A stretch of 46,578 bases of DNA from Candidatus Zixiibacteriota bacterium (GTDB lineage Bacteria; Zixibacteria; MSB-5A5; UBA10806): assembly GCA_020344055.1 (NCBI GenBank), contig CP070813.1, positions 1,017,983 through 1,064,560 on the forward strand, given 5' to 3'. Under the pieces are notes generated by a model that searched no databases, had not been told where the DNA came from, and saw nothing but the letters and a program-made list of their open reading frames with translations. Positions within the stretch are counted from its first letter, which is position 1, and every line of letters starts with the position of its first letter. Shown here in pieces: positions 34,426-42,497 of the stretch. A program made the position numbers and the translations under genes.

Positions 34426-34674
34426 ATGAAATTTCAGGTAAAAGTCACTGTTTCGCTGAAAGAGGGTGTTCTCGATCCCCAGGGTCAAACCATCGGGAAC
34501 GCGCTTCTGGATCTCGGGTATGAGAGCATAATGAAAGTCAAAACCGGTAAAATATTTACCCTGGAAATAGAAGCCGAAACTGAAGCCGACGCGGCCCGGA
34601 TGGCTTCGGAGGCAGCCTCCAAACTTCTGGCTAATCCCGTGATTGAGCAATTCAAGGCCGAGGTAGTACGATGA
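34426..34674 (+). CDS. purS: Phosphoribosylformylglycinamidine synthase subunit PurS
   Basis: Small structural subunit of the FGAM synthase complex PurLQS in purine synthesis. It has 82 residues, the family length, with [21 protein letters not shown] and [19 protein letters not shown]. The ATG at 34426 is used; an in-frame upstream extension is not family-like. It overlaps purQ by 4 bases. purL is not in the window. Confidence 0.94.
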   Translation: MKFQVKVTVSLKEGVLDPQGQTIGNALLDLGYESIMKVKTGKIFTLEIEAETEADAARMASEAASKLLANPVIEQFKAEVVR

Positions 34675-35360
34675 AGGTCGGGATCGTCATATTCCCCGGT
34701 TCCAATTGCGATTATGACGCTTATCAGGCGTTTAAGATGGTTGACGGCGTCGATGTCGAATATCTCTGGCATGGATCGGACCATCTGCGTTCACCGGACG
34801 TGGTTGTTCTGCCCGGCGGTTTTTCATATGGCGATTATCTCAGGGCCGGATCGATTGCCAGGTTTTCCCCGATTATGAAAAAGGTTATCGAATTCGCTGA
34901 ATCCGGCGGATATGTAATGGGGATCTGCAACGGTTTTCAGATTCTGCTGGAATCAGGGCTTTTGCCGGGAGCCCTTATGAGAAATTCAAGCCTTCGTTTT
35001 GCCTGCAGAGAAATAATCCTGCGGGTCGAGAATGCCGATACGGCTTTTACCTCGGGATTGAAACAGCGCCAGCTGTTAAGAATGCCGGTGGCGCATAGCG
35101 AGGGAAATTATTTTGCCGACGCTACGACCCTGTCCGAACTGGAGTCCGAAGGCCGTGTTGTTTTCAGATATGTGGACAAAGAAGGTGTCGTTACCGCGGA
35201 GTCCAATCCCAACGGTTCGATAAACGGCATAGCCGGTATTATCAATAAAAGGGGCAACGTTCTCGGTATGATGCCGCACCCTGAAAGGGCGGTGGAACAG
35301 ATTTTGGGATCGATAGACGGCGGCAATATTATTAAATCGCTTTGTGTAACAAAGAGTTAG
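34671..35360 (+). CDS. purQ: FGAM synthase glutaminase subunit PurQ
   Basis: Class I glutamine amidotransferase that releases ammonia for PurL. It has 229 residues. The nucleophile Cys is in [15 protein letters not shown] (about residue 85). [13 protein letters not shown] opens the protein, [17 protein letters not shown] precedes the nucleophile elbow, and the catalytic His/Glu are in [11 protein letters not shown]. The start overlaps purS. Confidence 0.96.
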   Translation: MKVGIVIFPGSNCDYDAYQAFKMVDGVDVEYLWHGSDHLRSPDVVVLPGGFSYGDYLRAGSIARFSPIMKKVIEFAESGGYVMGICNGFQILLESGLLPGALMRNSSLRFACREIILRVENADTAFTSGLKQRQLLRMPVAHSEGNYFADATTLSELESEGRVVFRYVDKEGVVTAESNPNGSINGIAGIINKRGNVLGMMPHPERAVEQILGSIDGGNIIKSLCVTKS

Positions 35361-35370
35361 GGGGAACAAC

Positions 35371-35670
35371 GTGAAAAATAGGGAATTGACATTCTTAATT
35401 GTAGCATTGACTCTGGCATCTGTTCTGGGGGGATTTTTGGGAGAACTGATCGGCGAATATCTCCCTGAGGGAGCGGTCAAAACGTTATTTAAAGAGAGCC
35501 TTGAAATAGGTTTGGGCGAAAGGGGAGTGCGATTTAACGAGATCCAGGAGCCATTTTATATTAATCTATATAGCATCTCCCTGGCGTTCGGGCTCTTAAT
35601 AAAATTAAATTTTGTTTCCGTTTTGGCGGTGATATTTGTTATAATATATTTCAAATGGTGGTATCTGTAA
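35371..35670 (+). CDS. DUF4321 small membrane protein
   Basis: A 99-residue protein with an N-terminal membrane helix (about 6-24), a middle loop with LGERGVRFNE, and a C-terminal hydrophobic segment SLAFGLLIKLNFVSVLAVIFVII. The pattern (GG.LGELIGEYLP, then FG..IKLN..SV) fits DUF4321, a family of unknown function often found beside tatA. Start GTG with a GGGGGAA ribosome binding site. tatA follows after 15 bases. Confidence 0.8.
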   Translation: MKNRELTFLIVALTLASVLGGFLGELIGEYLPEGAVKTLFKESLEIGLGERGVRFNEIQEPFYINLYSISLAFGLLIKLNFVSVLAVIFVIIYFKWWYL

Positions 35671-35685
35671 ATTTGAGGTGAAGAA

Positions 35686-35931
35686 ATGGACCAAGTAATT
35701 TTAATATCGATGCCCGGCGGCGGCGAGCTTATCATTATCCTGGTGATTGTCCTTATTCTTTTTGGCGCCAAGCGGATTCCGGAGATCGCCTCGGGGCTCG
35801 GTAAGGGGATCCGGGAGTTCAAAAAGTCGGTTAAAGATGTTCAGACCGAAATCGATGTCAATGAGAAATCGAAGGGCAAAATTACGCACAAGGAAACCGA
35901 CAGCGACGCTGGTTCAGACAAGAAAAAATGA
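35686..35931 (+). CDS. tatA: Sec-independent protein translocase TatA/TatE
   Basis: Pore-type subunit of the twin-arginine export system. The 81-residue protein has an N-terminal membrane helix with [20 protein letters not shown], the FGxxxxPE hinge, an amphipathic helix [15 protein letters not shown] and a charged tail. The start follows a GAGGTGAAGAA ribosome binding site. tatC is not in the window. The next gene overlaps its stop by 4 bases. Confidence 0.95.
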   Translation: MDQVILISMPGGGELIIILVIVLILFGAKRIPEIASGLGKGIREFKKSVKDVQTEIDVNEKSKGKITHKETDSDAGSDKKK

Positions 35932-36380
35932 GCAGACCTATTTTCGCCAGCGAGGATATCGGTAAAATAGCCGCCTGTCTCGGCGACGGTCAGATAACCG
36001 ATCTCCAGGATCATTACAGAATAAAACTCGTCAACAAAGAGGCCAAAAGGCAGCTTTCGCTGGAAATTTATCCCCGGGTCTCACTGGGAGAAAAAGCCGA
36101 AGGGGCCCTGGTCGTCGTCTACACCCATAACTGCCATCTGCAACTGCATAATTGTACCGGATACGTGATTTCGGAAGAGTTGGGGGAGATAACTTTCATA
36201 GCCGAAACCGCCGGTAAAATTTCGGGATTGGTTATCGAACGTGAAGCCGCCTGCTCCCTTTATACCGACGTAAACCGCAGCCTGATTTCGGATGATTTTA
36301 CGAAATTCGGCGTGGAAGTGATGCTGTCCGGCGTGGCTCTGTCTCTTGCCGAGGGTATCCTGAAAGAACCGGAAGAATAA
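35928..36380 (+). CDS. Conserved-looking protein of unknown function
   Basis: I do not recognise this 150-residue protein. It has no membrane helix or signal peptide and reads as a soluble alpha/beta fold. A central cysteine-rich stretch [19 protein letters not shown] (Cys near residues 64 and 70) is followed by strands [16 protein letters not shown] and another Cys in [10 protein letters not shown]. The ATG overlaps the tatA stop by 4 bases and the NifS-like gene follows after 61 bases, so it is likely co-expressed with Tat export and Fe-S genes. Metal or cluster binding via His/Cys is possible but unsupported. Confidence 0.6.
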   Translation: MSRPIFASEDIGKIAACLGDGQITDLQDHYRIKLVNKEAKRQLSLEIYPRVSLGEKAEGALVVVYTHNCHLQLHNCTGYVISEELGEITFIAETAGKISGLVIEREAACSLYTDVNRSLISDDFTKFGVEVMLSGVALSLAEGILKEPEE

Positions 36381-36441
36381 TAAAACACGCCCAAACCGAT
36401 CGCCGGATTATTGATTAGCCTTTAACGATCTTTTTAAAACC

Positions 36442-37656
36442 GTGCAAACCGAGAAATTCGTTTATTTCGACAATATAAATACCACTTTCCCGGACCCCCG
36501 AGTGGTCCGGAAAATCGATGAGGTTCTGAACTTCCGGCTGGGAAATCCCTCGGCCCATATTCATTCCGCCGGAATAGCCGCCGGCAAGGTTGTCGACGAA
36601 GCCAGGGAAAAGGTCGCCGCCTATATCGGGGCCGCCCCGGAGACATTGATTTTTACCTCCGGAGCGACCGAAGCGAATAACCTGGCCATTACGGGATTTC
36701 TGAAGGCGAATCCGGAATTCGGGTTTGTATGCTCCAATATCGAGCATTTTTCGGTGTTGAACCAGATCCGATCCCTGAGAAATAGTGTGAAAACGTCGAT
36801 ACTTGATGTGGACAGCTATGGGCTTGTCGAACCTGATAGCCTTGAAAAGGTTTTGAAAAATAATCGTTCGATTGTTTCCCTTTCTCTCGCCAATCCCGAA
36901 ATCGGCACCATGCAGGACATAGAAAAAATCTCGGAGATCTGCAGTCGAAACGGATCGATTCTGCATTCCGACGCCACCGCCGCGGCGGGACTGATCGAGA
37001 TCGACGTTAATAAAATGGGCATCGACCTTCTGACCCTCTCGGGCCATAATATATACGGGCCCGCGGGAGTGGGAGCTCTCTACGTAAATAAGAAGATAAG
37101 GTTGGCCTCGATTTTTGAAGGTGGAAACCAGGAGAGCGGGATCAGGCCCGGTACCGAAAACGTCCCCGGAATAGCGGGCATGGGAGAAGCCTGCGAAGCT
37201 TTAAAAGGGGATATGAAATCGCACGAGAAAAGACTGAGAGATCTTGGTAACGATCTCTGGAAATCGCTGCAGGAATCGGTGCGGTTTGTCAATTTTACCG
37301 GGCACCCCGAAAAACGGCTTCCGGGGCACGTTTCATTCTGGGTGGAACATATAGAAGGGGAATCGCTGTTGCTGCTTTTGAGCATGAATGGAGTCATGGC
37401 GTCCTCGGGATCGGCATGCAGCTCGAACCTGAAGGCCAAGGACGAGGACGAGCTTATGGCCTCGCATGTCCTCGCCGCCGTCGGCGTTCCCTCGGATATA
37501 TGCTCGGGGTCGATTACGCTTTCGGCGGGAAGGTATAATACGGAGGAGGATTTCAATTACGTCAAATCGGTTCTGCCGGGTCTGGTGGAGAAACTTCTGA
37601 CTATGTCGCCCAGTTATGATGATTACATGAAGAATAAGGAGACAACCGATGGATAA
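36442..37656 (+). CDS. NifS/IscS-like aminotransferase-fold protein lacking the PLP lysine
   Basis: A 404-residue class V aminotransferase-fold protein clearly related to cysteine desulfurases: YFDN at the start, FTSGATEANNLAI (71-83), His102 in NIEHFSVLN, Asp177 in HSDATAAAG, GIRPGTENVPGI (233-244) and the catalytic-Cys loop SSGSACSS (Cys326). However, the Schiff-base motif normally read as SxHKxxGP is SGHNIYGP, so Asn203 (AAT, 37048-37050) replaces the PLP Lys. The Gln that usually contacts PLP (HVDAAQSAG) is Ala180. It may be a pseudoenzyme or sulfur-relay paralogue. GTG start; no Shine-Dalgarno visible. The IscU-like gene overlaps it by 8 bases. Confidence 0.85.
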   Translation: MQTEKFVYFDNINTTFPDPRVVRKIDEVLNFRLGNPSAHIHSAGIAAGKVVDEAREKVAAYIGAAPETLIFTSGATEANNLAITGFLKANPEFGFVCSNIEHFSVLNQIRSLRNSVKTSILDVDSYGLVEPDSLEKVLKNNRSIVSLSLANPEIGTMQDIEKISEICSRNGSILHSDATAAAGLIEIDVNKMGIDLLTLSGHNIYGPAGVGALYVNKKIRLASIFEGGNQESGIRPGTENVPGIAGMGEACEALKGDMKSHEKRLRDLGNDLWKSLQESVRFVNFTGHPEKRLPGHVSFWVEHIEGESLLLLLSMNGVMASSGSACSSNLKAKDEDELMASHVLAAVGVPSDICSGSITLSAGRYNTEEDFNYVKSVLPGLVEKLLTMSPSYDDYMKNKETTDG

Positions 37657-38032
37657 ACCCTTCCCGTATTCCGAGACAGTGATGGATCATTTCGCCAACC
37701 CGCGAAACATGGGAGACATGGAAGACCCTTCCGCCGTTGGAAACGTGGGCAACCCCGCCTGTGGAGATATGATGCGGCTTTTTTTGAAGATAGAGAACGG
37801 CATTATAGTGGACGCCAAGTTCAAGACCTTCGGATGCGGGGCCGCCATAGCCTCGTCGTCCATGTTAACCGAGATGATTAAGGGTATGACCCTCGATGAG
37901 GCGATGTCGATTTCAAACGAAGAGGTGGTAAACGCCCTCGGAGGGTTGCCGGAAGCCAAAATTCATTGTTCTGTAATGGCCGAGGAGGCTCTGAAAGCCG
38001 CAATGGAAGATTATAAAAATAAAAATAGATAG
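37649..38032 (+). CDS. iscU: IscU/NifU-N type Fe-S cluster scaffold
   Basis: Assembles nascent [2Fe-2S]/[4Fe-4S] clusters before transfer to apo-proteins. It has 127 residues. The three cluster-ligand cysteines and the conserved Asp are all present: GNPACGD (Cys38, Asp40), FGCGAAIASSS (Cys63) and IHCSVMAEEAL (Cys107 with His106). The PR-N-GxxxxP pattern NPRNMGDMEDPSA is conserved. It overlaps the NifS-like gene by 8 bases, the usual desulfurase-scaffold coupling, although that partner lacks the PLP lysine. Last gene of the long operon. Confidence 0.93.
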   Translation: MDKPFPYSETVMDHFANPRNMGDMEDPSAVGNVGNPACGDMMRLFLKIENGIIVDAKFKTFGCGAAIASSSMLTEMIKGMTLDEAMSISNEEVVNALGGLPEAKIHCSVMAEEALKAAMEDYKNKNR

Positions 38033-38093
38033 ATCGACTTTGTAAATAATCGGTGAATTAGCTGAATAGAGTTAGAGAGAATCGGGAGGAGAT

Positions 38094-38441
38094 GTGAAAA
38101 AGACGGTATTGCTATCGGTGTTGATCCTGGGGATGGCGTTTATAGCCTGCGACAGCCGCAGCGCCCTCGATAAAATAATTCAGGAAGACCCTGAATATCG
38201 GGCATATATAATGGGCAGACTTCTGTCATATGACGATACCCGGGCCGCTCTCGCCGATACGGTTTTCGCCGACGAAGAGCTTTTCTCGGCCCGCGTGGAC
38301 AGCATGTGCCAGGTCGATAGATCGAGGGAGATGTTGTTGCGGCATATCCTCGCCGCCGACACGACCGGCGAATGGATCGTTGGAAAGCTCGCCGAGGATC
38401 CGGATGTCAAGCAGAAAATGAGGCAGGCATCGAGACGATAG
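38094..38441 (+). CDS. Small lipoprotein of unknown function
   Basis: A 115-residue predicted lipoprotein. The signal sequence KKTVLLSVLILGMAFIAC ends in a lipobox with Cys19. The mature part is helical and acidic (DPEYRAYIMGRLLSYDD, EDPDVKQKM). No family is recognised. GTG start behind GGGAGGAGA. A terminator follows 20 bases downstream. Confidence 0.7.
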   Translation: MKKTVLLSVLILGMAFIACDSRSALDKIIQEDPEYRAYIMGRLLSYDDTRAALADTVFADEELFSARVDSMCQVDRSREMLLRHILAADTTGEWIVGKLAEDPDVKQKMRQASRR

Positions 38442-38460
38442 TGTTTTGAAAATCGATTTT

Positions 38461-38488
38461 AAAGGGCGCCGGATAAGCGCCCTTTTTT
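38461..38488 (+). terminator. Intrinsic terminator between lipoprotein and anti-sigma genes
   Basis: AAAGGGCGC (38461-38469) pairs with GCGCCCTTT (38477-38485) as a 9-bp stem with a 7-base loop, followed by a T-run to 38488. It lies between convergent genes; on the minus strand it also forms but with a shorter U-tract. Confidence 0.8.
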
Positions 38489-39014
38489 ATTTCAACGTTT
38501 TTTGAGCCTCTATGATCGAGAATGCCCAGACCAGCGAGGTTATGGTGATCAGGCTGAGGATTATCGGCGGCGAATTGGCTATAGCGGTAACAATCCCTGC
38601 CAGATCGATCTCCGGTATCGGAATTTCTAAAATAAATGAACTCAAATTATTGTAGGTATAAGTTAAATCCGGAGAGTTGAAAAACGATCTTATATCTTTC
38701 CAGAACCAGGCCACAAGGAATATCGGCAGAGCCGAGAAAAATCCGACGATGGGTATCAATAATTTCTCCATTCGTTTTTCTTCGCCCAGCTCTTTTTCGA
38801 ATTTCATTATCCGGGTCAGGATATTTTCCTCCAACGATACCGGAAGCGTTTCAGGTGCAAAGAGAGCGAATGTCTCCTCCAGCTCTGGTTCCAGGCCTAT
38901 TATCCGACTGCATCGCTGGCAGTTATCGATATGATTTAAGAAATCCTGCGGGCTCTCAGGGTCTTTATCGCCATGATCCAGGTAATATTTTATATCATCA
39001 CAATTGTATCGCAT
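38487..39014 (-). CDS. Anti-sigma factor with HxxxCxxC zinc motif
   Basis: A 175-residue membrane protein that probably holds the adjacent ECF sigma factor inactive. An N-terminal zinc-finger anti-sigma segment contains FLNHIDNCQRC (HxxxCxxC, about residues 25-36). Hydrophobic segments follow at about 86-104 (LIPIVGFFSALPIFLVAWFW) and 145-166 (SPPIILSLITITSLVWAFSI). The intervening ~40 residues would be periplasmic. The ATG lies inside the sigma gene (17-base overlap). The signal sensed is unknown. Confidence 0.85.
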   Translation of the reverse strand: MRYNCDDIKYYLDHGDKDPESPQDFLNHIDNCQRCSRIIGLEPELEETFALFAPETLPVSLEENILTRIMKFEKELGEEKRMEKLLIPIVGFFSALPIFLVAWFWKDIRSFFNSPDLTYTYNNLSSFILEIPIPEIDLAGIVTAIANSPPIILSLITITSLVWAFSIIEAQKTLK

Positions 39015-39612
39015 ATCTGCTCCAGAGCTGCTTGAGTTGGTACTTCGCGCGGTAAAGCCGGATTTTCACCGTCCCTATGGGACAATCCAGCGCTTCCGCT
39101 ATCTCCTCGTATTTCAGATCCTCATAATAATAAAGGATAATTACCGCCCGGTATTCCGGTTTCAGTTCGCCGATTATTCTATCCAGAGTTATTCTTACGG
39201 ATTGATTTTTATACGAGTCATCAATCCGATCGGACGCCGCGAACCTCTCTCTTTCGGCCATTTTCTTTTCGCGCGAGATGTGGGCCAGGGCGGTGTTATA
39301 GGAAATTTTGTATAGCCAGGTTTTGAAACTCGATCTTTGCTCGAACCTTCGAATAGATCGGTAGGCTCTCAGGAATACCTCCTGGGTAATATCCCTGGCT
39401 GATTCATCATTTCCCACCAAACCGCGTATCAAGGTGTAAGCGAAATTCTCATATCGTCTTACCAGTTTGCCGAAAGCCTCGTAATTGCCGTTTCTGATCT
39501 CCTCGATCACACAGACGTCGGGATCCGATAAATCGGCCCTTTTTCCGCCTTTTTGCAGCGTTTTCAGATCTATCAGGCCGGATATGGCCGCGGATGTCGC
39601 TTTGTATTCCAT
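38998..39612 (-). CDS. ECF-type RNA polymerase sigma factor
   Basis: A 204-residue group 4 sigma factor. Region 2 (about 45-110) has FGKLVRRYENFAYTLIRGLV, RDITQEVFLRAYRSI and FKTWLYKISYNTA. Region 4 (about 140-195) has LKPEYRAVIILYYYEDLKYEEIAEAL and CPIGTVKIRLYRAKYQL. Translationally coupled to the anti-sigma gene. Its upstream gap contains divergent GTTTCA/TGAAAC elements that resemble ECF -35 boxes, suggesting autoregulation and control of the divergent gene. Confidence 0.95.
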   Translation of the reverse strand: MEYKATSAAISGLIDLKTLQKGGKRADLSDPDVCVIEEIRNGNYEAFGKLVRRYENFAYTLIRGLVGNDESARDITQEVFLRAYRSIRRFEQRSSFKTWLYKISYNTALAHISREKKMAERERFAASDRIDDSYKNQSVRITLDRIIGELKPEYRAVIILYYYEDLKYEEIAEALDCPIGTVKIRLYRAKYQLKQLWSRYAIQL

Positions 39613-39624
39613 CTCTGTGCCTTT

Positions 39625-39693
39625 GACTTACAATACGAAAGTATTGTTTCAATGATTCAAATTTAATGAAACATTATTGCCTCCTGCGGGATC
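39625..39693. promoter_or_regulatory. Possible divergent ECF-sigma promoters
   Basis: Inverted TGAAAC elements occur on the minus strand (39651-39646) and plus strand (39667-39672). Eighteen bases downstream lie GTC on the minus strand (39627-39625) and ATC on the plus strand (39691-39693). A 7-bp hairpin ACAATAC-GAAA-GTATTGT (39630-39647) sits in the sigma leader. Confidence 0.35.
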
Positions 39694-39718
39694 AAAGCGG
39701 CAAAAACAGGAGGAATTT

Positions 39719-40105
39719 ATGTGGCAGACAGACCCCAATTTTAATGTTGTCTTGATCGTGGCGCTGGTATTCAGCGCGATTATTGCGGTCCCGATTCTGG
39801 TCGGATCACTTATCTATCGCAACAGCCAGAAACGCAGGGAGGCCGAGCTAATACGACTGGCCATTGAGAAAGGCCAGCCGGTCCCCAATTTCCCCGCCGT
39901 CCCCGTTTCCAGATTCGGAACTCTTAAAGCCGGTCTGGTCTGGATCGCGGTCGGTATCGGATTGATATTATTGGTTCTGTTTGAGGAGATATTTGACTGG
40001 ACCGGGATCGCAATCGGATTTATACCGCTTCTGGTCGGAATCGCGTTAATAATCGGTTGGGTGATTGAGAAAAACTTCAACGGCGAGGGGCAAAAAGGCG
40101 CTTAA
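39719..40105 (+). CDS. DUF6249-like small membrane protein
   Basis: A 128-residue protein with three hydrophobic segments: about 10-30 (VVLIVALVFSAIIAVPILVG), 70-86 (AGLVWIAVGIGLILLVLF) and 94-112 (IAIGFIPLLVGIALIIGWV). After helix 1 comes the motif NSQKRREAELIRLAIEKGQPVP. This layout matches DUF6249-type proteins, which tend to be encoded next to ECF sigma factors. The ATG at 39719 is chosen because AGGAGGAA precedes it. Convergent with the MATE gene (4-base overlap). Confidence 0.75.
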   Translation: MWQTDPNFNVVLIVALVFSAIIAVPILVGSLIYRNSQKRREAELIRLAIEKGQPVPNFPAVPVSRFGTLKAGLVWIAVGIGLILLVLFEEIFDWTGIAIGFIPLLVGIALIIGWVIEKNFNGEGQKGA

Positions 40106-41445
40106 AGCTCTTCCTTATACCATTTGCCGAATCTGAACCAGCCGGCGAGCCAGAGGCCCTTAATTACGGTGGATATGGTGATGGCCCAGAAAACACCGAT
40201 GGGGCCGAGGCCCAGCGATATGGCCAGGTAGTAGGCCAGGGGAATTCTGATAAGCGTCCCCGGAACCGAGACCACCGTCGGAGGGATAGTATGGCCGGCG
40301 CCGGTAAAGGCGCCCTCGAAGACGAATTCGAACCCCATAAATATCTGTGAAAGCCCCAGGATTCGCAGGTAATCGGCCGATATTCTGATTACGTCCGGAT
40401 CCTCTGAAAAAATAACTGTAATATATTCCGGGAATATCACGAATATGGCGCCGAAGAAAAAGGTTATGGCGGACATTATCCCCGCGGTGGTCCAGACCGA
40501 TTTCGCGGCCCGGGCAGGATTCCTGGCTCCCAGGTTCTGCCCCACCATAGACGATACCGCCATGAAGAAACCGTGGCAGGTCATATAGGAGATCGACTCA
40601 ACCCGGTTGCCCACCGGGATTGACGCCACGGCCGCGGTACCAAACTCCGACATAATTCTGGTTATCACCAGGTAAACGAAAGTAAAATTCAATCCCGCCA
40701 GAGATATGGGAAGACCGATTTTGACCGTTTTCCGTATTACCTTGAAATCGATGTCGAATAGATTTACCGGAAGGATCTTAAAAGGAATTCTTCCGGCTTT
40801 GACGAAGTATAATCCTATTAAACCTGCGAACGTATGCGCAACCGTAGTTGCTATTCCCGCCCCGACAACCTCCAGACGGGGGAATATCCAGACGCCGTAG
40901 ATTAGAAATATATCCAGAAAGATGTTTATGGCCACCGTCCAGGCCATGAGAATCATGGGAGTCTTGGTATCGCCCACGGCCCGGAAGGTGGACCAGACCA
41001 CTTCGGCGAAAAACAGTGGAGGGACCGATAGAAATACGATCCTTATATATATCGTGGCCATCCTCTCAACCTCGGCTCCCAGGTTAAGCAGCGAGATAAT
41101 ATCATCGGCTAGCAAAATACCGGCCCCCGCCAGGATCGATGAAAGGAAAAAGGCGAACCGATTTATATCCATCGCCCGTTTGGATGCCTCTTCCAGATTC
41201 TTGGCGCCGTAACTACGCGAGATCAAGGCCACGGTTCCCACGGAGATCAGATCCATCAAAGAGAATACGATCCACATGAGAAAACCGGCGGAGCCGACTG
41301 CCGCCAGCTCTTTTTTGCCCAGATGCCCCACCAGCGCGGTGTCGACGAAATTGTTCACCACTATGGCGAACGTCGACAGGACCGCCGGAAGGGCCAGCGT
41401 GAAGATATGCCGTGGTATCGAACCGGTTGTCAGATCTCTTGCCAT
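40102..41445 (-). CDS. MATE family efflux transporter
   Basis: A 447-residue cation/drug antiporter of the MOP superfamily with 12 predicted helices in two homologous halves. It begins TTGSIPRHIFTLALPAVLS and contains NNFVDTALVGHLGKKELAAVGSA and, in the second half, PVGNRVESISYMTCHGFFMAVSSMVGQNLGA, both family hallmarks. Substrate unknown. It lies downstream of the ribosome/SRP operon with an 81-base gap from rnhB. Confidence 0.94.
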   Translation of the reverse strand: MARDLTTGSIPRHIFTLALPAVLSTFAIVVNNFVDTALVGHLGKKELAAVGSAGFLMWIVFSLMDLISVGTVALISRSYGAKNLEEASKRAMDINRFAFFLSSILAGAGILLADDIISLLNLGAEVERMATIYIRIVFLSVPPLFFAEVVWSTFRAVGDTKTPMILMAWTVAINIFLDIFLIYGVWIFPRLEVVGAGIATTVAHTFAGLIGLYFVKAGRIPFKILPVNLFDIDFKVIRKTVKIGLPISLAGLNFTFVYLVITRIMSEFGTAAVASIPVGNRVESISYMTCHGFFMAVSSMVGQNLGARNPARAAKSVWTTAGIMSAITFFFGAIFVIFPEYITVIFSEDPDVIRISADYLRILGLSQIFMGFEFVFEGAFTGAGHTIPPTVVSVPGTLIRIPLAYYLAISLGLGPIGVFWAITISTVIKGLWLAGWFRFGKWYKEEL

Positions 41446-41526
41446 TTTTTATTCATCCAGACAGTCTAAAGGCGAACGCGGGAAAGGGTCCTGTTCAATA
41501 ATCTCCTGAGAGATTAAAGATTATAA

Positions 41527-42153
41527 CTAATTTAGCGATTTATTGTCAAAAAAGTTGCAGACCGGCCGGAAACTTTTCCTATGTACGGGACAGGGCCCCA
41601 TTTTTTCAAGATTGGAAATATGCTCTTTTGTGGGATACCCCTTGTGTTTAGAGAATCCATAACCGGGATACCTCTTTTCAAGTTGGATCATCAGCTTGTC
41701 CCTGTGCGTTTTGGCCAGTATGGAAGCCGCCGCTATGGACATCTCCCTGGCATCGCCCTTTACCACCGCTTTTTGCCTGATATCGATTTTCGGTATTTCG
41801 AATTTGCCGTCGACCATAATAAAATCCGGTTTCATCCTCAGTTTTTCGACCGCCAAACGCATAGCCAGAAAGGTCGCCTGGAGAATATTGATTCTATCCA
41901 CCGTCTGCGGCCCCACCACACCCAGGGCCCATTGAGTCGATGAGTTTACTATACGCTCTTTTAGTAATTCTCGCCGAGCCGGTGTCAGAGTTTTTGAATC
42001 TCCGATACCGGATACGTCCAGATCATTGGAAAGGATTACGGCGGCGGCCACCACCGGCCCGGCCAGGGGTCCTCGGCCGGATTCATCCACCCCGCAAATT
42101 AAAGGCCCGGCAAATCCTCCGGGCCCTCTAAATCCTTTATTCGATTCGATCAA
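41527..42153 (-). CDS. rnhB: Ribonuclease HII
   Basis: Removes ribonucleotides and RNA primers from DNA. It has 208 residues. The catalytic acids are in [19 protein letters not shown] (Asp-Glu, about residues 18-19), MVDGKFEIP and [14 protein letters not shown]; the C-terminal [17 protein letters not shown] is conserved. The ATG overlaps the rplS stop (4 bases). Last member of the conserved rpsP-rimM-trmD-rplS-rnhB string. Confidence 0.96.
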   Translation of the reverse strand: MIESNKGFRGPGGFAGPLICGVDESGRGPLAGPVVAAAVILSNDLDVSGIGDSKTLTPARRELLKERIVNSSTQWALGVVGPQTVDRINILQATFLAMRLAVEKLRMKPDFIMVDGKFEIPKIDIRQKAVVKGDAREMSIAAASILAKTHRDKLMIQLEKRYPGYGFSKHKGYPTKEHISNLEKMGPCPVHRKSFRPVCNFFDNKSLN

Positions 42154-42497
42154 TTATCTTTCTTTTCGGTGATCCTGGCCTTTTTGCCGACCGCGCCGCG
42201 CAGGTAATATAGTTTCGATCGACGTACTTTGCCTTTACGCATTACCTGGATTTTATCGATATTGGGAGAGTGCAGGGGGAATATCCTCTCAACCTCTATT
42301 CCGGCGGATACTTTTCTTACGGTAATCGACTCCGATACGCCGCCGCCTTTACGGGAGATAACGGTACCCTGGAAAACCTGTATCCTTTCTTTATCCCCTT
42401 CCTTGATCTTTACGTGTATCTTGAGGGTATCTCCCGGACCGAATTCTGGTATATCCTGTTTGAGGTATTTTCCCTCAAGCGACTTTAACTCCGACAT
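42150..42497 (-). CDS. rplS: 50S ribosomal protein L19
   Basis: Subunit-interface ribosomal protein of 115 residues, family length. [53 protein letters not shown] and [14 protein letters not shown] are the characteristic segments. The ATG lies inside trmD (13-base overlap). Confidence 0.97.
   Translation of the reverse strand: MSELKSLEGKYLKQDIPEFGPGDTLKIHVKIKEGDKERIQVFQGTVISRKGGGVSESITVRKVSAGIEVERIFPLHSPNIDKIQVMRKGKVRRSKLYYLRGAVGKKARITEKKDN

Noticed and set aside
36442..37656. Calling the NifS-like gene a pseudogene
   Set aside because: The frame is intact over 404 codons with conserved motifs and a coupled downstream gene; only specific PLP-contact residues differ.
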